This document shows positions 42,805 to 50,580 of a stretch of 50,580 nt of DNA, in pieces. Numbering within the stretch: the first letter of the stretch is position 1; every line of letters starts with the position of its first letter. This DNA is from Caulobacter segnis. GTDB lineage: Bacteria; Pseudomonadota; Alphaproteobacteria; Caulobacterales; Caulobacteraceae. The DNA lies in contig NZ_QFQZ01000028.1 of assembly GCF_003243465.1 (NCBI RefSeq), positions 1 through 50,580 on the forward strand, given 5' to 3'. The notes beneath the pieces are model-generated. The model was not told the origin of the DNA and made no database searches. It was given only the letters and a program-made list of their open reading frames with translations. Position numbers and translations under genes: made by a program.

Positions 42805-43752
42805 ATGGCCGCCACAGGACCCCGCAGCAGCGCCGCGATCGTCGTCTACGCCGCTTTGGCCGGCAATCTGGCGATCGCCGTCACCAAGCTGGTGGCGTTC
42901 CTGATGACCGGCTCGTCGGCGATGCTGACCGAGGCCATCCATTCCACCGTCGATACCGGCAACCAGGGCCTGCTGCTGCTGGGCTTGCGGCGCGCAGCCA
43001 GGCCGCCGAGCGAAACCCATCCCTTCGGCTATGGCATGGAGCTCTATTTCTGGGCCTTCGTCGTCGCGCTGCTGATCTTCGCGCTTGGCGGCGCTTTCTC
43101 GATCTACGAGGGGTGGCGCAAGATCCTGCGGCCCGAGCCGATAGACCGCGCCTGGATCAACTTCCTGGTCATTGGCGTCGCCGCCCTATTCGAAGGGGCC
43201 TCGTTCCTTGTCGCCTGGAAAGCGTTCAAGGTTACGCGAGGCGAGACGCCCTTCTTGACGGCGCTTAAGCGGAGCAAGGATCCGTCGGTGTTCGCCGTCT
43301 TGCTGGAAGACGGCGCGGCCCTGCTGGGGCTTCTGATCGCCGGCTTGGGCGTTCTGGGCGCGTCGGTGCTGAACCTGTCATGGGCCGACGGCGCGGCCTC
43401 GATGGGCGTGGGCGGGCTCCTCGTCGTCGTGGCGGTCTTCCTGGCCAACGAGACGCGTAGCCTCCTCACCGGCGAGGCGGCGTCCCCCAGGATCGTGGCG
43501 GGCGTAAAGGCGGTGCTGTCCGCCGATCCCAGGATAGAGAGCGTCGCCGAAGTCCTGTCGATGCATCTTGGCCCGCGCGAGATCCTGCTAGGCCTCACCC
43601 TGGACTTCAAGGACCACCTGACCGCCCGACAGATCGAAGACGCCGCGGACGATCTGGCCAGCGGCGTCCGATCCGTGGACCCTCGGATCACTCGTGTCTT
43701 CGTGCGTTCCGGACGCGCCCGGGACGCCTACGCCCAGCCGCTTGCCGGATAG
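42805..43752 (+). CDS. Cation diffusion facilitator (CDF) family transporter
   Basis: This 315-residue protein has six membrane segments in about 10-220. The metal-site motif TEAIHSTVDTGNQ lies in helix 2 (His and Asp spaced as HxxxD), with the loop HPFGYGMELYFWAFVVALLI. A cytoplasmic C-terminal domain is at about 225-310 (LSADPRIESVAEVLSMHLGP). The family exports Zn, Fe, Co, Mn or Cd by proton antiport. ATG 42805 was chosen because homologues start here; no ribosome-binding site precedes it, which agrees with a leaderless message from the EcfG-type promoter. The open frame extends to 42700 but would contain that promoter. Confidence 0.9.
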   Translation: MAATGPRSSAAIVVYAALAGNLAIAVTKLVAFLMTGSSAMLTEAIHSTVDTGNQGLLLLGLRRAARPPSETHPFGYGMELYFWAFVVALLIFALGGAFSIYEGWRKILRPEPIDRAWINFLVIGVAALFEGASFLVAWKAFKVTRGETPFLTALKRSKDPSVFAVLLEDGAALLGLLIAGLGVLGASVLNLSWADGAASMGVGGLLVVVAVFLANETRSLLTGEAASPRIVAGVKAVLSADPRIESVAEVLSMHLGPREILLGLTLDFKDHLTARQIEDAADDLASGVRSVDPRITRVFVRSGRARDAYAQPLAG

Positions 43753-43924
43753 GCTAGGGCGGCCATGGGCGCCGTCATGGGCCTGGCGACGCTTTCGGCC
43801 GAGCGCACCTGTTTCGCGCTGCGAATTTCATCGGTCTGATCAAGGCGAAGATTGACGAACCGCAACGTCGCCCGGTCGCGCCGGCCTTAAGGCTTAGGCG
43901 CTCAATCCTTCGTCGAGATGGTTC

Positions 43925-44686
43925 ATGTCGATCAAACCCATTGACCTCAGCCGCATCGGCGACCTGCCGCTGCTGGCCGCCGCCAGCCAGCAGTCGCTGT
44001 CCCTGATCGCGCAGGGCGCCTTTCTGCAATGGACGCCCAAGGGCGCGGAGCTGGTCGCGGAGGGCGAGGTCAACGACTTCCTCTACATCCTGCTGGAAGG
44101 CTCTATCGAACTGGAGGGGACTTGGGGGGATCGCGACTCGACGCTTGCGGTGCTGCAACCGCTCTCAAGCTTCGTGCTGGCGTCGATCGTGCTCGAGGCG
44201 CCGGCCCTGATGACCGCGCGAACGCTCAGCCGCAGCCAGCTGCTGATGATCCCGGGCGAGCTCTTTCGGCGCGTGATCCGAGAGGATCAAGGGGTCGCGC
44301 AGGCTGTCATCGAGGAACTGTCCGGCTGCTACAGCGGTCTGGTTCGCACCATCAAGAGCCACAAGCTGCGGGCGCCTCTGGTCCGGCTGGCCAACTACCT
44401 GCTTGTGCAGCAGCGCCGCCAGGGGGGCGGCGGCGTCCTGAGGCTGCCCGTCCAGAAGCGGATGCTGGCCTCCTTGCTGGGCATGACTCCCGAGAACCTC
44501 TCACGCTCGTTCGCCGCCCTGGCGGACTACGGCGTCAAGGTCGACGGGCCGCTGGTCACGATCACGCGCCCGGCCGCCCTGACACGCCTGGCCAGGCCAG
44601 ATCCGCTGATCGACAACCCGTCGCCGGTGGCGATGATGGGGCAGGCTGGGCGGGAGCGCGCCGCCCATGCTGAGGCGCCCAACTGA
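43925..44686 (+). CDS. Crp/Fnr-family transcriptional regulator, coupled to a pterin-synthase-like gene
   Basis: This 253-residue protein has a cNMP-binding-like barrel at about 25-125 (AELVAEGEVNDFLYILLEGS, LAVLQPLSSFVLASI). A dimer helix follows (EELSGCYSGLVRTIKSHKLR), then a winged HTH at about 175-215 (QKRMLASLLGMTPENLSRSF, AALADYGVKVDG). No FNR cysteine cluster is present. The 172-base upstream gap has a GCCTTAAGGC palindrome (43884-43893) and nothing else clear. Its TGA overlaps the next ATG by one base, so the regulator and the enzyme-like protein are made together. Confidence 0.9.
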   Translation: MSIKPIDLSRIGDLPLLAAASQQSLSLIAQGAFLQWTPKGAELVAEGEVNDFLYILLEGSIELEGTWGDRDSTLAVLQPLSSFVLASIVLEAPALMTARTLSRSQLLMIPGELFRRVIREDQGVAQAVIEELSGCYSGLVRTIKSHKLRAPLVRLANYLLVQQRRQGGGGVLRLPVQKRMLASLLGMTPENLSRSFAALADYGVKVDGPLVTITRPAALTRLARPDPLIDNPSPVAMMGQAGRERAAHAEAPN

Positions 44687-45204
44687 TGGCCTATCGGTCG
44701 GTCAAGACCTATGGCGCCGAACGCGGGCTATCGTGCGCCTATCGCCAGTGGGCGGCCGACAGCCACTGTCAGCTGCTGCATGGCTACTCCCTTGGGTTCT
44801 CGTTCGACTTCGCGGCCGAGCAGCTAGACGCGCGGGGCTGGGTCGTCGATTTCGGCAAGTCGGGCTTTGGCGCGATCCGCGACTGGCTGCACTACATGTT
44901 CGACCATACGCTTCTGGTGGCCGCCGACGATCCGTCCCGCCTGGAGTTCGAGCGTCTCCAGCGGCTAGGTCTAGCGCAGGTGAGGGTGGTGCCCGGTGTC
45001 AGCGCCGAGGCGCTCGCGGCCCATGTGTTCGAACACGCCCAAGGGCTCGTGGTTTCCGCCACCAAGGGCCGCTGCTGGATCGCTTCGGTCGAATGTCGCG
45101 AGCATGGCGCCAACGCCGCCGTGTTCGAAAACCCCGACCGCGTTCTGCGGCAGGTCAGCGCCGAGGCGTTGACTCTGGCCCTCAGAGACGGCGTCGCTGG
45201 CTGA
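44686..45204 (+). CDS. Divergent 6-pyruvoyl-tetrahydropterin synthase/QueD-like T-fold protein
   Basis: This 172-residue protein has T-fold landmarks: catalytic-Cys motif SHCQLLHGYS (Cys 28, His 32), WVVDFG (Asp 55), MFDHTLL (Asp 73, His 74), SAEALA and the terminal VECREHGANAAVF. Canonical enzymes bind zinc with His in an AAH motif and both His of HGH. Here these positions are SCAY (Tyr 19) and HGY (Tyr 34), so two of three ligands are Tyr; an extra His 27 lies beside the Cys. Related alphaproteobacterial proteins appear to share this pattern, which would make it a subfamily rather than decay. The reaction may be pterin or deazaguanine chemistry or something else. It is translated from the Crp/Fnr transcript. 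Confidence 0.8.
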   Translation: MAYRSVKTYGAERGLSCAYRQWAADSHCQLLHGYSLGFSFDFAAEQLDARGWVVDFGKSGFGAIRDWLHYMFDHTLLVAADDPSRLEFERLQRLGLAQVRVVPGVSAEALAAHVFEHAQGLVVSATKGRCWIASVECREHGANAAVFENPDRVLRQVSAEALTLALRDGVAG

Positions 45205-45239
45205 CGCCACTCCGAAGATCCCACGATTCGAGCTCTCAA

Positions 45240-45288
45240 AATGTGGCTTGACGATCCACAATGTGGAAATCTAACGCTAGTCCGTTAG
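45240..45288 (+). promoter_or_regulatory. Promoter/operator region of the rhamnogalacturonan lyase candidate
   Basis: AATGTGG occurs at 45240-45246 and again at 45260-45266, 20 bases apart (about two helical turns). The second copy forms the palindrome TCCACA-A-TGTGGA (45255-45267). TTGACG at 45248-45253 fits a -35 element. CTAACG-N6-CGTTAG (45271-45288) lies where the -10 would fall. The arrangement suggests a regulated promoter, but the regulator is unknown. Confidence 0.45.
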
Positions 45289-45346
45289 GACTGGCCGACC
45301 TTGGTTCGGAGAAGCGGGCTCGGCGGAAAAGGTCTGGGAGGACACT

Positions 45347-48079
45347 TTGAGCCGAGCCCCCATGTCGGTCTTGTCGCGCCGCGAGGTTCTTGCCCTGTCG
45401 GCCGCCGTCGCCGCCCTTGGCGTTGGGCGGCCGGACGAGGCCCTCGCCGCACCGACGCCGCCGATCACCGATCTGCGCTGGCTGGATGGCGAAGCTCCGC
45501 TCAGCCAGGACGGTGGAGCTTTTGGCGTTCCCTGGCCTCGCGGCGCTCTCAAGCCCTCGCAAGCCTTCAAGATCGTCGGGAAAACTGGCGAGGAGGCTCC
45601 CGCCCAGTCGTGGCCGATCGCCTATTGGCCCGACGGCTCGCTGAAGTGGTCGGCGCACGCGATCGCGGGCGGCGAGGGTCGCGATGGCCTGTCTATCGCT
45701 CTTGGCAAATCCAAGAACCCCGCCGCGCCGGTGAGCGTGAGCAAGACGGCTGGGATGATCACGGTCTCGACAGGCGATCTCGTCTGGCGTTTGCCGACGT
45801 CGGGACCCGTGCTCGTGGCCGAGGCGTCGGTCCAAGGGCGGGTTACGCTGAAGGACCTGGGCCTGGTCGCCATCGCCCAGGACCAGCCTGAGCTGGAGGC
45901 CGACGGCACCGTTCGCTCGCGCCGCTATGGCTCGAGGTTCGAGACGGTGACGGTCGAGCAGGCGGGGCCGGTGCGGGCCGTGGTCCGCTTCGACGGCGTC
46001 CATTCCGGCGACGGACGCGCGTGGCTGCCGGTGACGGTTCGTCTCTATTTCCATGCCGGCTCGGACGCGGTCCGCATCGTTCACAGCTTCATCCATGACG
46101 GCGATCCGGCCAAGGATTTCATCCGCGGCCTGGGCGTCACCGCCGGCGTGCCGATGAGCGACGAGACCCACAACCGCCATGTCCGTTTCTCCGGCGAGGA
46201 GGTTGGGGTGTTCGGCGAGGCCGTGCGCACCCTGACCGGGCTAAGGTCGCGCGGCGACCCGGGCGCCGCCGTTCGCGAAGCCCAGGTCGCCGGCCGCGCC
46301 GTGCGTACGGAGGCCCTGCCGCCCAAGCTCCGCGCCGGTCTCCAGTGGATCCCGGAGTGGGGCGACTATTCGCTGTCGCAGCTGACGCCCGACGGCTTCG
46401 CCCTGCGCAAGCGGACCAGCACGGGCCACGCCTGGATCGACTCCAATGCGGGCCGCAGGACCCGGGGACTGGCCTATGTCGGCGGTGCGTCCGGCGGGGT
46501 CGCCTTGGGGCTCAAGGACTTCTGGCAGCGGGCGCCGACCGGGCTCGACATCCGCAACGCCCATACCGAGCTGGCGCAGCTGACCGCCTGGATGTGGTCG
46601 CCGCAGGCGCCGGCCATGGACGTGCGGCCCTATCGCAGCCCCAACGGCATGGACACCCATGCCAAGGAGCTGGAAGGTCTCGATATCACCTACGAGGACT
46701 ACGAGGCCGGATGGGACGATGCGCGCGGGATCGCGCGGACGTCCGAACTGACCTTATGGGTCCTGGATAAGACCCCGTCGCACGACGCGTTCTCGGCGAT
46801 GGCCGGACGGGTCGCCAATCCGCCGCGCCTGACGGTGTCGCCTAAGCGGCTGAAGCAGGCCGGCGTGTTCGGCGATTGGGACGTTGTCGACGCCTCGACG
46901 CCGGCCCGCAGGCGGATCGAGGATCGTCTCACCTATCTGATCGACTACTACATCAAGGAGCAGGACCAGCGACGCTGGTATGGCTTCTGGTCCTATGGCG
47001 ACGTGATGCACACCTATGACCCGGACCGCCACGTGTGGCGCTACGACGTCGGCGGCTACGCCTGGGACAATTCCGAGCTCTCGACCGATCTCTGGGTCTG
47101 GTACACCTATCTGCGCACAGGCCGGGCCGACGTCTTCAGGTTCGCAGAGGCGATGACGCGCCACACGGGCGAGGTCGATGTCTATCACCTGGGCCGCTTC
47201 AAGGGCTTCGGCACGCGGCACGGCGTGCAGCACTGGTCCGACTCGTCCAAGCAGCCGCGGGTCTCGAACGTCGCCTATCGCCGGATCTACTATTACCTGA
47301 CCGCCGATGAGCGGGTGGGCGACCTGATGCGCGAGCTGGTCACGTCAGACTCGGCTCTTGAGGTGGTCGACATCTCGCGGAAGCTGCCGCCGTCGCCAGG
47401 GCGCGAACGGCCCAAAGGCGTCGTGGCTTCGGGCTTCGGAACCTCGTGGGGCGCGTTCCTGGGGGCGTGGCTTACCGAGTGGGAGCGCACGCGCGATCCA
47501 CGCTGGCGCGACCGGATTCTCAACGGCATGACCACGATCGCGGCGATGAAGCGGCGCTGGTTCGCTGGCGAGGCCCCGTACGACCTCAAGACCGGCAGGT
47601 TCCTGGGCGATGGCGACTACGTAAGCGTTTCGCACCTGAACGCCGTGTTCGGCGTCGTCGAAATGACCTCCGAGCTGCTCGACCTGCTCGACGTTCCGGC
47701 CTACCGCAAGGCCTGGCTGGAATATTGCCGCTACTACAACGCCCCGCCCGCCGAGCTGAAGGCGCTGCTCGGGCAGGTCCCGGGGGGGCGCAGCCTCAAT
47801 GACGCCCATTCACGCCTGACCGCCTACGCCGCCAAGTACGAGAATGATCACGCCCTGGCGCTGCGCGCCTGGTCGGAGTTCTTTGGCAAGGCTGGGCGGG
47901 AAGGCGGCGACCTGCTGTCCAGTCAAAGCCGTCGTGTCGGCGGAACGGCGGTGCTGCGTCCGATCGACGAGGATCCGATCCTGTCGACGAATGGCGTGGC
48001 GCAATGGGGGCTGGCGGCCATCCAGAACCTGGCGCTGATCGGCGACAGCCTGGAGGAAGCGGCGGCCGCGAGCCGCTGA
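45347..48079 (+). CDS. Secreted PcRGLX/YetA-like protein, probable PL26-type rhamnogalacturonan exolyase
   Basis: This is a 910-residue protein. The TTG start is chosen because GGGAGG sits five bases before it; ATG 45362 is too far from any ribosome-binding site. A twin-arginine signal (SRREVLALSAAVAALGVG) precedes the mature part. The N-terminal RIFT-barrel-like domain has FGVPWPRGALKPSQAFKIVG and QSWPIAYWPDGSLKWSAHAI, the pattern of PcRGLX/YetA proteins. A central alpha/alpha-barrel-like catalytic part has YDVGGYAWDNSELSTDLWVW, TRHTGEVDVYHLGRFKG and VQHWSDSSKQPRVSN. Characterised PL26 enzymes cleave rhamnogalacturonan I by beta-elimination. No transporter is adjacent. The family call rests on remembered motifs, so moderate certainty. 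Confidence 0.75.
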   Translation: MSRAPMSVLSRREVLALSAAVAALGVGRPDEALAAPTPPITDLRWLDGEAPLSQDGGAFGVPWPRGALKPSQAFKIVGKTGEEAPAQSWPIAYWPDGSLKWSAHAIAGGEGRDGLSIALGKSKNPAAPVSVSKTAGMITVSTGDLVWRLPTSGPVLVAEASVQGRVTLKDLGLVAIAQDQPELEADGTVRSRRYGSRFETVTVEQAGPVRAVVRFDGVHSGDGRAWLPVTVRLYFHAGSDAVRIVHSFIHDGDPAKDFIRGLGVTAGVPMSDETHNRHVRFSGEEVGVFGEAVRTLTGLRSRGDPGAAVREAQVAGRAVRTEALPPKLRAGLQWIPEWGDYSLSQLTPDGFALRKRTSTGHAWIDSNAGRRTRGLAYVGGASGGVALGLKDFWQRAPTGLDIRNAHTELAQLTAWMWSPQAPAMDVRPYRSPNGMDTHAKELEGLDITYEDYEAGWDDARGIARTSELTLWVLDKTPSHDAFSAMAGRVANPPRLTVSPKRLKQAGVFGDWDVVDASTPARRRIEDRLTYLIDYYIKEQDQRRWYGFWSYGDVMHTYDPDRHVWRYDVGGYAWDNSELSTDLWVWYTYLRTGRADVFRFAEAMTRHTGEVDVYHLGRFKGFGTRHGVQHWSDSSKQPRVSNVAYRRIYYYLTADERVGDLMRELVTSDSALEVVDISRKLPPSPGRERPKGVVASGFGTSWGAFLGAWLTEWERTRDPRWRDRILNGMTTIAAMKRRWFAGEAPYDLKTGRFLGDGDYVSVSHLNAVFGVVEMTSELLDLLDVPAYRKAWLEYCRYYNAPPAELKALLGQVPGGRSLNDAHSRLTAYAAKYENDHALALRAWSEFFGKAGREGGDLLSSQSRRVGGTAVLRPIDEDPILSTNGVAQWGLAAIQNLALIGDSLEEAAAASR

Positions 48080-48083
48080 GGCT

Positions 48084-48105
48084 CGCCGCGCCCTCAGGCG
48101 CGGCG
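48084..48105. terminator. 9-bp hairpin after the lyase candidate
   Basis: CGCCGCGCC (48084-48092) pairs with GGCGCGGCG (48097-48105) around a CTCA loop, four bases after the lyase stop and close to the stop of the convergent small gene. There is no T run. It may serve both directions. Confidence 0.6.
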
Positions 48106-48121
48106 CAACGTCGCGGTCGGC

Positions 48122-48391
48122 TCAGTGCGCGCCGTCGACGGTTAGAATCGCCTGCGCTTCACGCTGGGTTTGTCGGCCAGCAGCGAACAGCGACGCCAGG
48201 AAGGCGATCGACAGCGCGGCCGCCACGTAGCAGGCGGGACAGTGGCCCGCGAACACGAAGGCGTCGCCGCGCGTGCTGCAAATCGGGCCCGCAAGCATGC
48301 GGGGCAGCGACTGCTGCAGGGCGATCGCCCAGGCGACAAGGGCCGCCACGCCGGTGGCCGAAGGGAGGTGACGAGAAAACGCTTTGAGCAT
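48122..48391 (-). CDS. Small two-helix membrane protein with a Cys/His motif
   Basis: This 89-residue protein starts at ATG 48391 with GGAG six bases before it. It has two hydrophobic segments (ATGVAALVAWAIALQQSL, YVAAALSIAFLASLFAAG). Between them lies CSTRGDAFVFAGHCPACY, whose H-C-x-x-C spacing recalls the metal-binding motif of DUF2946-like proteins. It is divergent from ccoN across a 122-base gap holding a FixK/FNR box, so it could be oxygen-regulated too. Function unknown. Confidence 0.6.
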   Translation of the reverse strand: MLKAFSRHLPSATGVAALVAWAIALQQSLPRMLAGPICSTRGDAFVFAGHCPACYVAAALSIAFLASLFAAGRQTQREAQAILTVDGAH

Positions 48392-48441
48392 GGCGGACTC
48401 CGAATTGGCCCACAGGGTCCAACAGGTTCGCGGACTTGGCT

Positions 48442-48455
48442 TTGAGACAGATCAA
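48442..48455. promoter_or_regulatory. FixK/FNR box upstream of the cbb3 oxidase operon
   Basis: TTGAGACAGATCAA matches the TTGA-N6-TCAA consensus of FixK/FNR activators, 58 bases before the ccoN start. In Caulobacter and rhizobia FixK activates cbb3 oxidase genes in low oxygen. The palindrome could also act on the divergent small gene. Confidence 0.85.
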
Positions 48456-48513
48456 AGCACGGGTTGAGCCGGTGTGACACCCCTGGGGTCCAGGTTCGAC
48501 TCATGGAGTCCGC

Positions 48514-50160
48514 ATGTCCGCCCCTTCAAACACCAGTGCTGGTCCGCCCGCGGGCTCCAGCCTCCTTCTAATCATCTCTGTTATCGGCGCCTTCCTGGCG
48601 CTGTTGGGGGCGGGCCTGACCCATGACCCCATTTTCCGGCTTCAGGCCGGCACCATCGCCCTGGCCGGCGTGATCGCCGCCTTCGTGCTGAACGGCGGTC
48701 TCGCCGGCGGCACGCTGCGCGACCATCCCGACCAGTATTCCGACAACGTCATCAAGGCCGGCGTCATCGCCACCATGTTCTGGGCGGCGGCCGGCCTGCT
48801 GGTGGGGGTGATCATCGCCGCCCAGCTGGCCTGGCCAAGGATCTTCTACTTCCCCGAGTTCGGGTTCCTGAATTTCGGGCGGTTGCGGCCCCTGCACACC
48901 TCGGCGGTGATCTTCGCGTTCGGCGGCAACGCCCTGATCGCGACGTCCTTCTGGGTCGTGCAGCGCACCTGTAAGGCGCGCCTCGCTGGCGGCATCACGC
49001 CGTGGTTCGTGTTCTGGGGCTACCAGCTCTTCATCGTGCTGGCTGCGACCGGCTACCTGATGGGCGCGACCCAGGGCAAGGAATACGCCGAGCCCGAATG
49101 GTACACCGACCTGTGGCTGACGATCGTCTGGGTGGCCTATCTGCTGGTCTTCCTGGGCACGATCTGGAAGCGTAAGGAGCCGCATATCTATGTGGCCAAC
49201 TGGTTCTACCTGGCCTTCATCGTCACCATCGCCCTGCTGCACCTGGTCAACAACGCCGCCGTTCCGGTCGGCCTGCTGAACCACAAGTCCTACGGCGTGA
49301 TGTCCGGCGTCCAGGACGCCCTGACCCAGTGGTGGTACGGCCACAACGCGGTCGGCTTCTTCCTGACCGCCGGCTTCCTGGCCATGATGTACTACTTCGT
49401 GCCCAAGCGCGTTGAGCGGCCGGTCTACAGCTACCGTCTGTCGATCGTGCACTTCTGGGCCCTGATCTTCATCTACATCTGGGCCGGCCCGCACCACCTG
49501 CACTACACGGCCCTGCCGCAGTGGGCGCAGACCCTGGGCATGACCTTCTCGATCATGCTGTGGATGCCGTCCTGGGGCGGCATGATCAACGGCCTGATGA
49601 CCCTGTCGGGCGCGTGGGACAAGCTCCGCACCGACCCCGTCGTCCGGATGATGGTCGTCTCGATCGCCTTCTACGGCATGTCGACCTTCGAAGGTCCGGT
49701 GATGTCGATCCGCGCGGTCAACGCGCTGAGCCACTACACCGACTGGACCATCGGTCACGTGCACTCGGGCGCCCTCGGCTGGGTCGGCTTCATCAGCTTC
49801 GGCGCGGTCTACTGCCTGGTGCCGTGGCTGTGGAAGAAGCCGGGCCTGTACTCGAACAAGATGGTCGAGTGGCACTTCTGGATCGCGACCACCGGGATCC
49901 TGCTCTACATCGCCGCGATGTGGGTGTCGGGCATCATGGAAGGCCTGATGTGGCGGGAATACACCCCGCAAGGCTTCCTGGCCTACAGCTTCATCGAGAC
50001 CGTCTCGGCCAAGCATATCGAGAACATCATCCGCACCGTGGGCGGCCTGATGTACCTGACCGGCGCGCTGATCATGATCGTCAACCTCTGGAAGACGATC
50101 AGCACGCCCTCCGCCGAGCTGGCCGACGCTCCGGCCGCCCCCGCCACCGCGATCGCCTGA
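48514..50160 (+). CDS. ccoN: cbb3-type cytochrome c oxidase subunit I
   Basis: This 548-residue haem-copper oxidase catalytic subunit has about 14 membrane helices. Haem b and b3/CuB ligand regions are visible: LHTSAVIFAFGGNAL, WYGHNAVGFFLTAGFLAMMY, WALIFIYIWAGPHHLHYTAL (the HH pair of CuB) and HYTDWTIGHVHSGALGWVGF (the two haem His). It is the high-affinity terminal oxidase that pumps protons under low oxygen. A FixK/FNR box precedes it and ccoO follows after seven bases, giving the start of the ccoNOQP operon. Confidence 0.97.
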   Translation: MSAPSNTSAGPPAGSSLLLIISVIGAFLALLGAGLTHDPIFRLQAGTIALAGVIAAFVLNGGLAGGTLRDHPDQYSDNVIKAGVIATMFWAAAGLLVGVIIAAQLAWPRIFYFPEFGFLNFGRLRPLHTSAVIFAFGGNALIATSFWVVQRTCKARLAGGITPWFVFWGYQLFIVLAATGYLMGATQGKEYAEPEWYTDLWLTIVWVAYLLVFLGTIWKRKEPHIYVANWFYLAFIVTIALLHLVNNAAVPVGLLNHKSYGVMSGVQDALTQWWYGHNAVGFFLTAGFLAMMYYFVPKRVERPVYSYRLSIVHFWALIFIYIWAGPHHLHYTALPQWAQTLGMTFSIMLWMPSWGGMINGLMTLSGAWDKLRTDPVVRMMVVSIAFYGMSTFEGPVMSIRAVNALSHYTDWTIGHVHSGALGWVGFISFGAVYCLVPWLWKKPGLYSNKMVEWHFWIATTGILLYIAAMWVSGIMEGLMWREYTPQGFLAYSFIETVSAKHIENIIRTVGGLMYLTGALIMIVNLWKTISTPSAELADAPAAPATAIA

Positions 50161-50167
50161 GGTTCCG

Positions 50168-50580
50168 ATGTCTCTCTGGAAGCAACACTCCAAGCTTGAG
50201 CGGCATTCGCTGCTGCTCATCGTCGGCATCCTCCTGGTCGTCTCCATCGGCGGCCTGGTCGAGATCGCCCCGCTGTTCTGGCTGCAGAGCACGATCGAAA
50301 AGGTGCAGGGCATGCGTCCCTACACCCCGCTCGAGCTGGCCGGCCGCGACATCTACGTCCGTGAAGGCTGCTATCTCTGCCACTCGCAGATGATCCGCCC
50401 GCTGCGCGACGAGGTCGAGCGCTACGGCCACTACAGCCTGGCCGCCGAGAGCATGTACGACCACCCGTTCCAGTGGGGGTCCAAGCGCACCGGTCCCGAC
50501 CTGGCGCGCGTGGGCGGCAAGTACTCGGACACCTGGCACCGTGACCACCTGATCGATCCGCGCTCAGTCGTGCCGGAATC
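50168..50580 (+). CDS. ccoO: cbb3-type cytochrome c oxidase subunit II, N-terminal part, cut by the window edge
   Basis: The first 137 codons are visible. A single N-terminal membrane anchor (HSLLLIVGILLVVSIGGLVE) is followed by the periplasmic c-type haem domain with CYLCHSQMIRPLRDEVERYG (CxxCH) and GSKRTGPDLARVGGKYSD. These are hallmark CcoO sequences. It transfers electrons toward the CcoN active site. It is seven bases after ccoN in the same operon, and the rest lies beyond the window. Confidence 0.96.
   Translation, partial: MSLWKQHSKLERHSLLLIVGILLVVSIGGLVEIAPLFWLQSTIEKVQGMRPYTPLELAGRDIYVREGCYLCHSQMIRPLRDEVERYGHYSLAAESMYDHPFQWGSKRTGPDLARVGGKYSDTWHRDHLIDPRSVVPE

Noticed and set aside
1..50580. 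tRNA, rRNA, CRISPR arrays, insertion sequences and attachment sites
   Set aside because: None was recognised on either strand by reading; short inverted repeats seen are explained as terminators, leaders or operators.

Overview
The window is high-G+C DNA from an alphaproteobacterium, most likely Caulobacter or a close relative. The evidence is the family content: several large TonB-dependent receptors with plant-polymer enzymes, two FecI/FecR surface-signalling pairs, a FixK-boxed cbb3 oxidase, and EcfG/SigT-type (GGAAC-N16-CGTT) promoters. No rRNA, tRNA, CRISPR array, insertion sequence or phage gene was seen. The assignment rests on recognised motifs only, since no database search was possible.

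Positions 1-26,500 form a polymer-scavenging region. The end of an aldose 1-epimerase is followed by a gene-poor stretch, then module 1: ECF sigma, FecR, a 1022-residue receptor with a signalling (STN) domain behind a 16-bp LacI-type palindrome, a strong terminator, and a pectinesterase. Module 2 (6.7-15.1 kb) has a secreted M20 amidohydrolase, FecR and ECF sigma on the minus strand, divergent from two paralogous receptors of which only the first carries an STN domain. A very short LuxR-type protein and a divergent GntR/FadR regulator follow. Next come gluconokinase and a divergent run of two about 1000-residue paralogous secreted proteins (two pectate-lyase-3/GH55-like beta-helix units plus a lactonase-like propeller), a third type of receptor, and a LacI regulator. 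The same palindrome (core CGACCATGGTCG) lies before the first beta-helix gene and before the receptor.

Positions 27,600-34,000 hold a YbbA/YbbP-type ABC exporter pair, the divergent TesA-like GDSL esterase, and a membrane PQQ glucose dehydrogenase. The dehydrogenase makes gluconate, the substrate of the gluconokinase.

Positions 34,200-45,200 look like a stress and membrane-physiology region. It has a small membrane protein with a zinc alcohol dehydrogenase, a DUF4142 lipoprotein whose ribosome-binding site lies in a 10-bp inverted repeat, a large catalase (KatE) with a leader hairpin, two Crp/Fnr regulators, an SLC13-type permease, and a small membrane protein divergent from a cation-diffusion facilitator. 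The last two are separated by near-perfect and perfect EcfG-type promoters. A Crp/Fnr gene overlaps by one base a divergent 6-pyruvoyl-tetrahydropterin-synthase-like gene with altered zinc ligands.

Positions 45,300-50,580 carry a 910-residue PcRGLX/YetA-like (PL26-type) rhamnogalacturonan lyase candidate, a small membrane protein, and the start of the cbb3 oxidase operon (ccoN, partial ccoO) behind a FixK/FNR box. The window therefore has enzymes for pectin methyl esters (pectinesterase) and probably rhamnogalacturonan (PL26-like), receptors for import, and gluconate metabolism.
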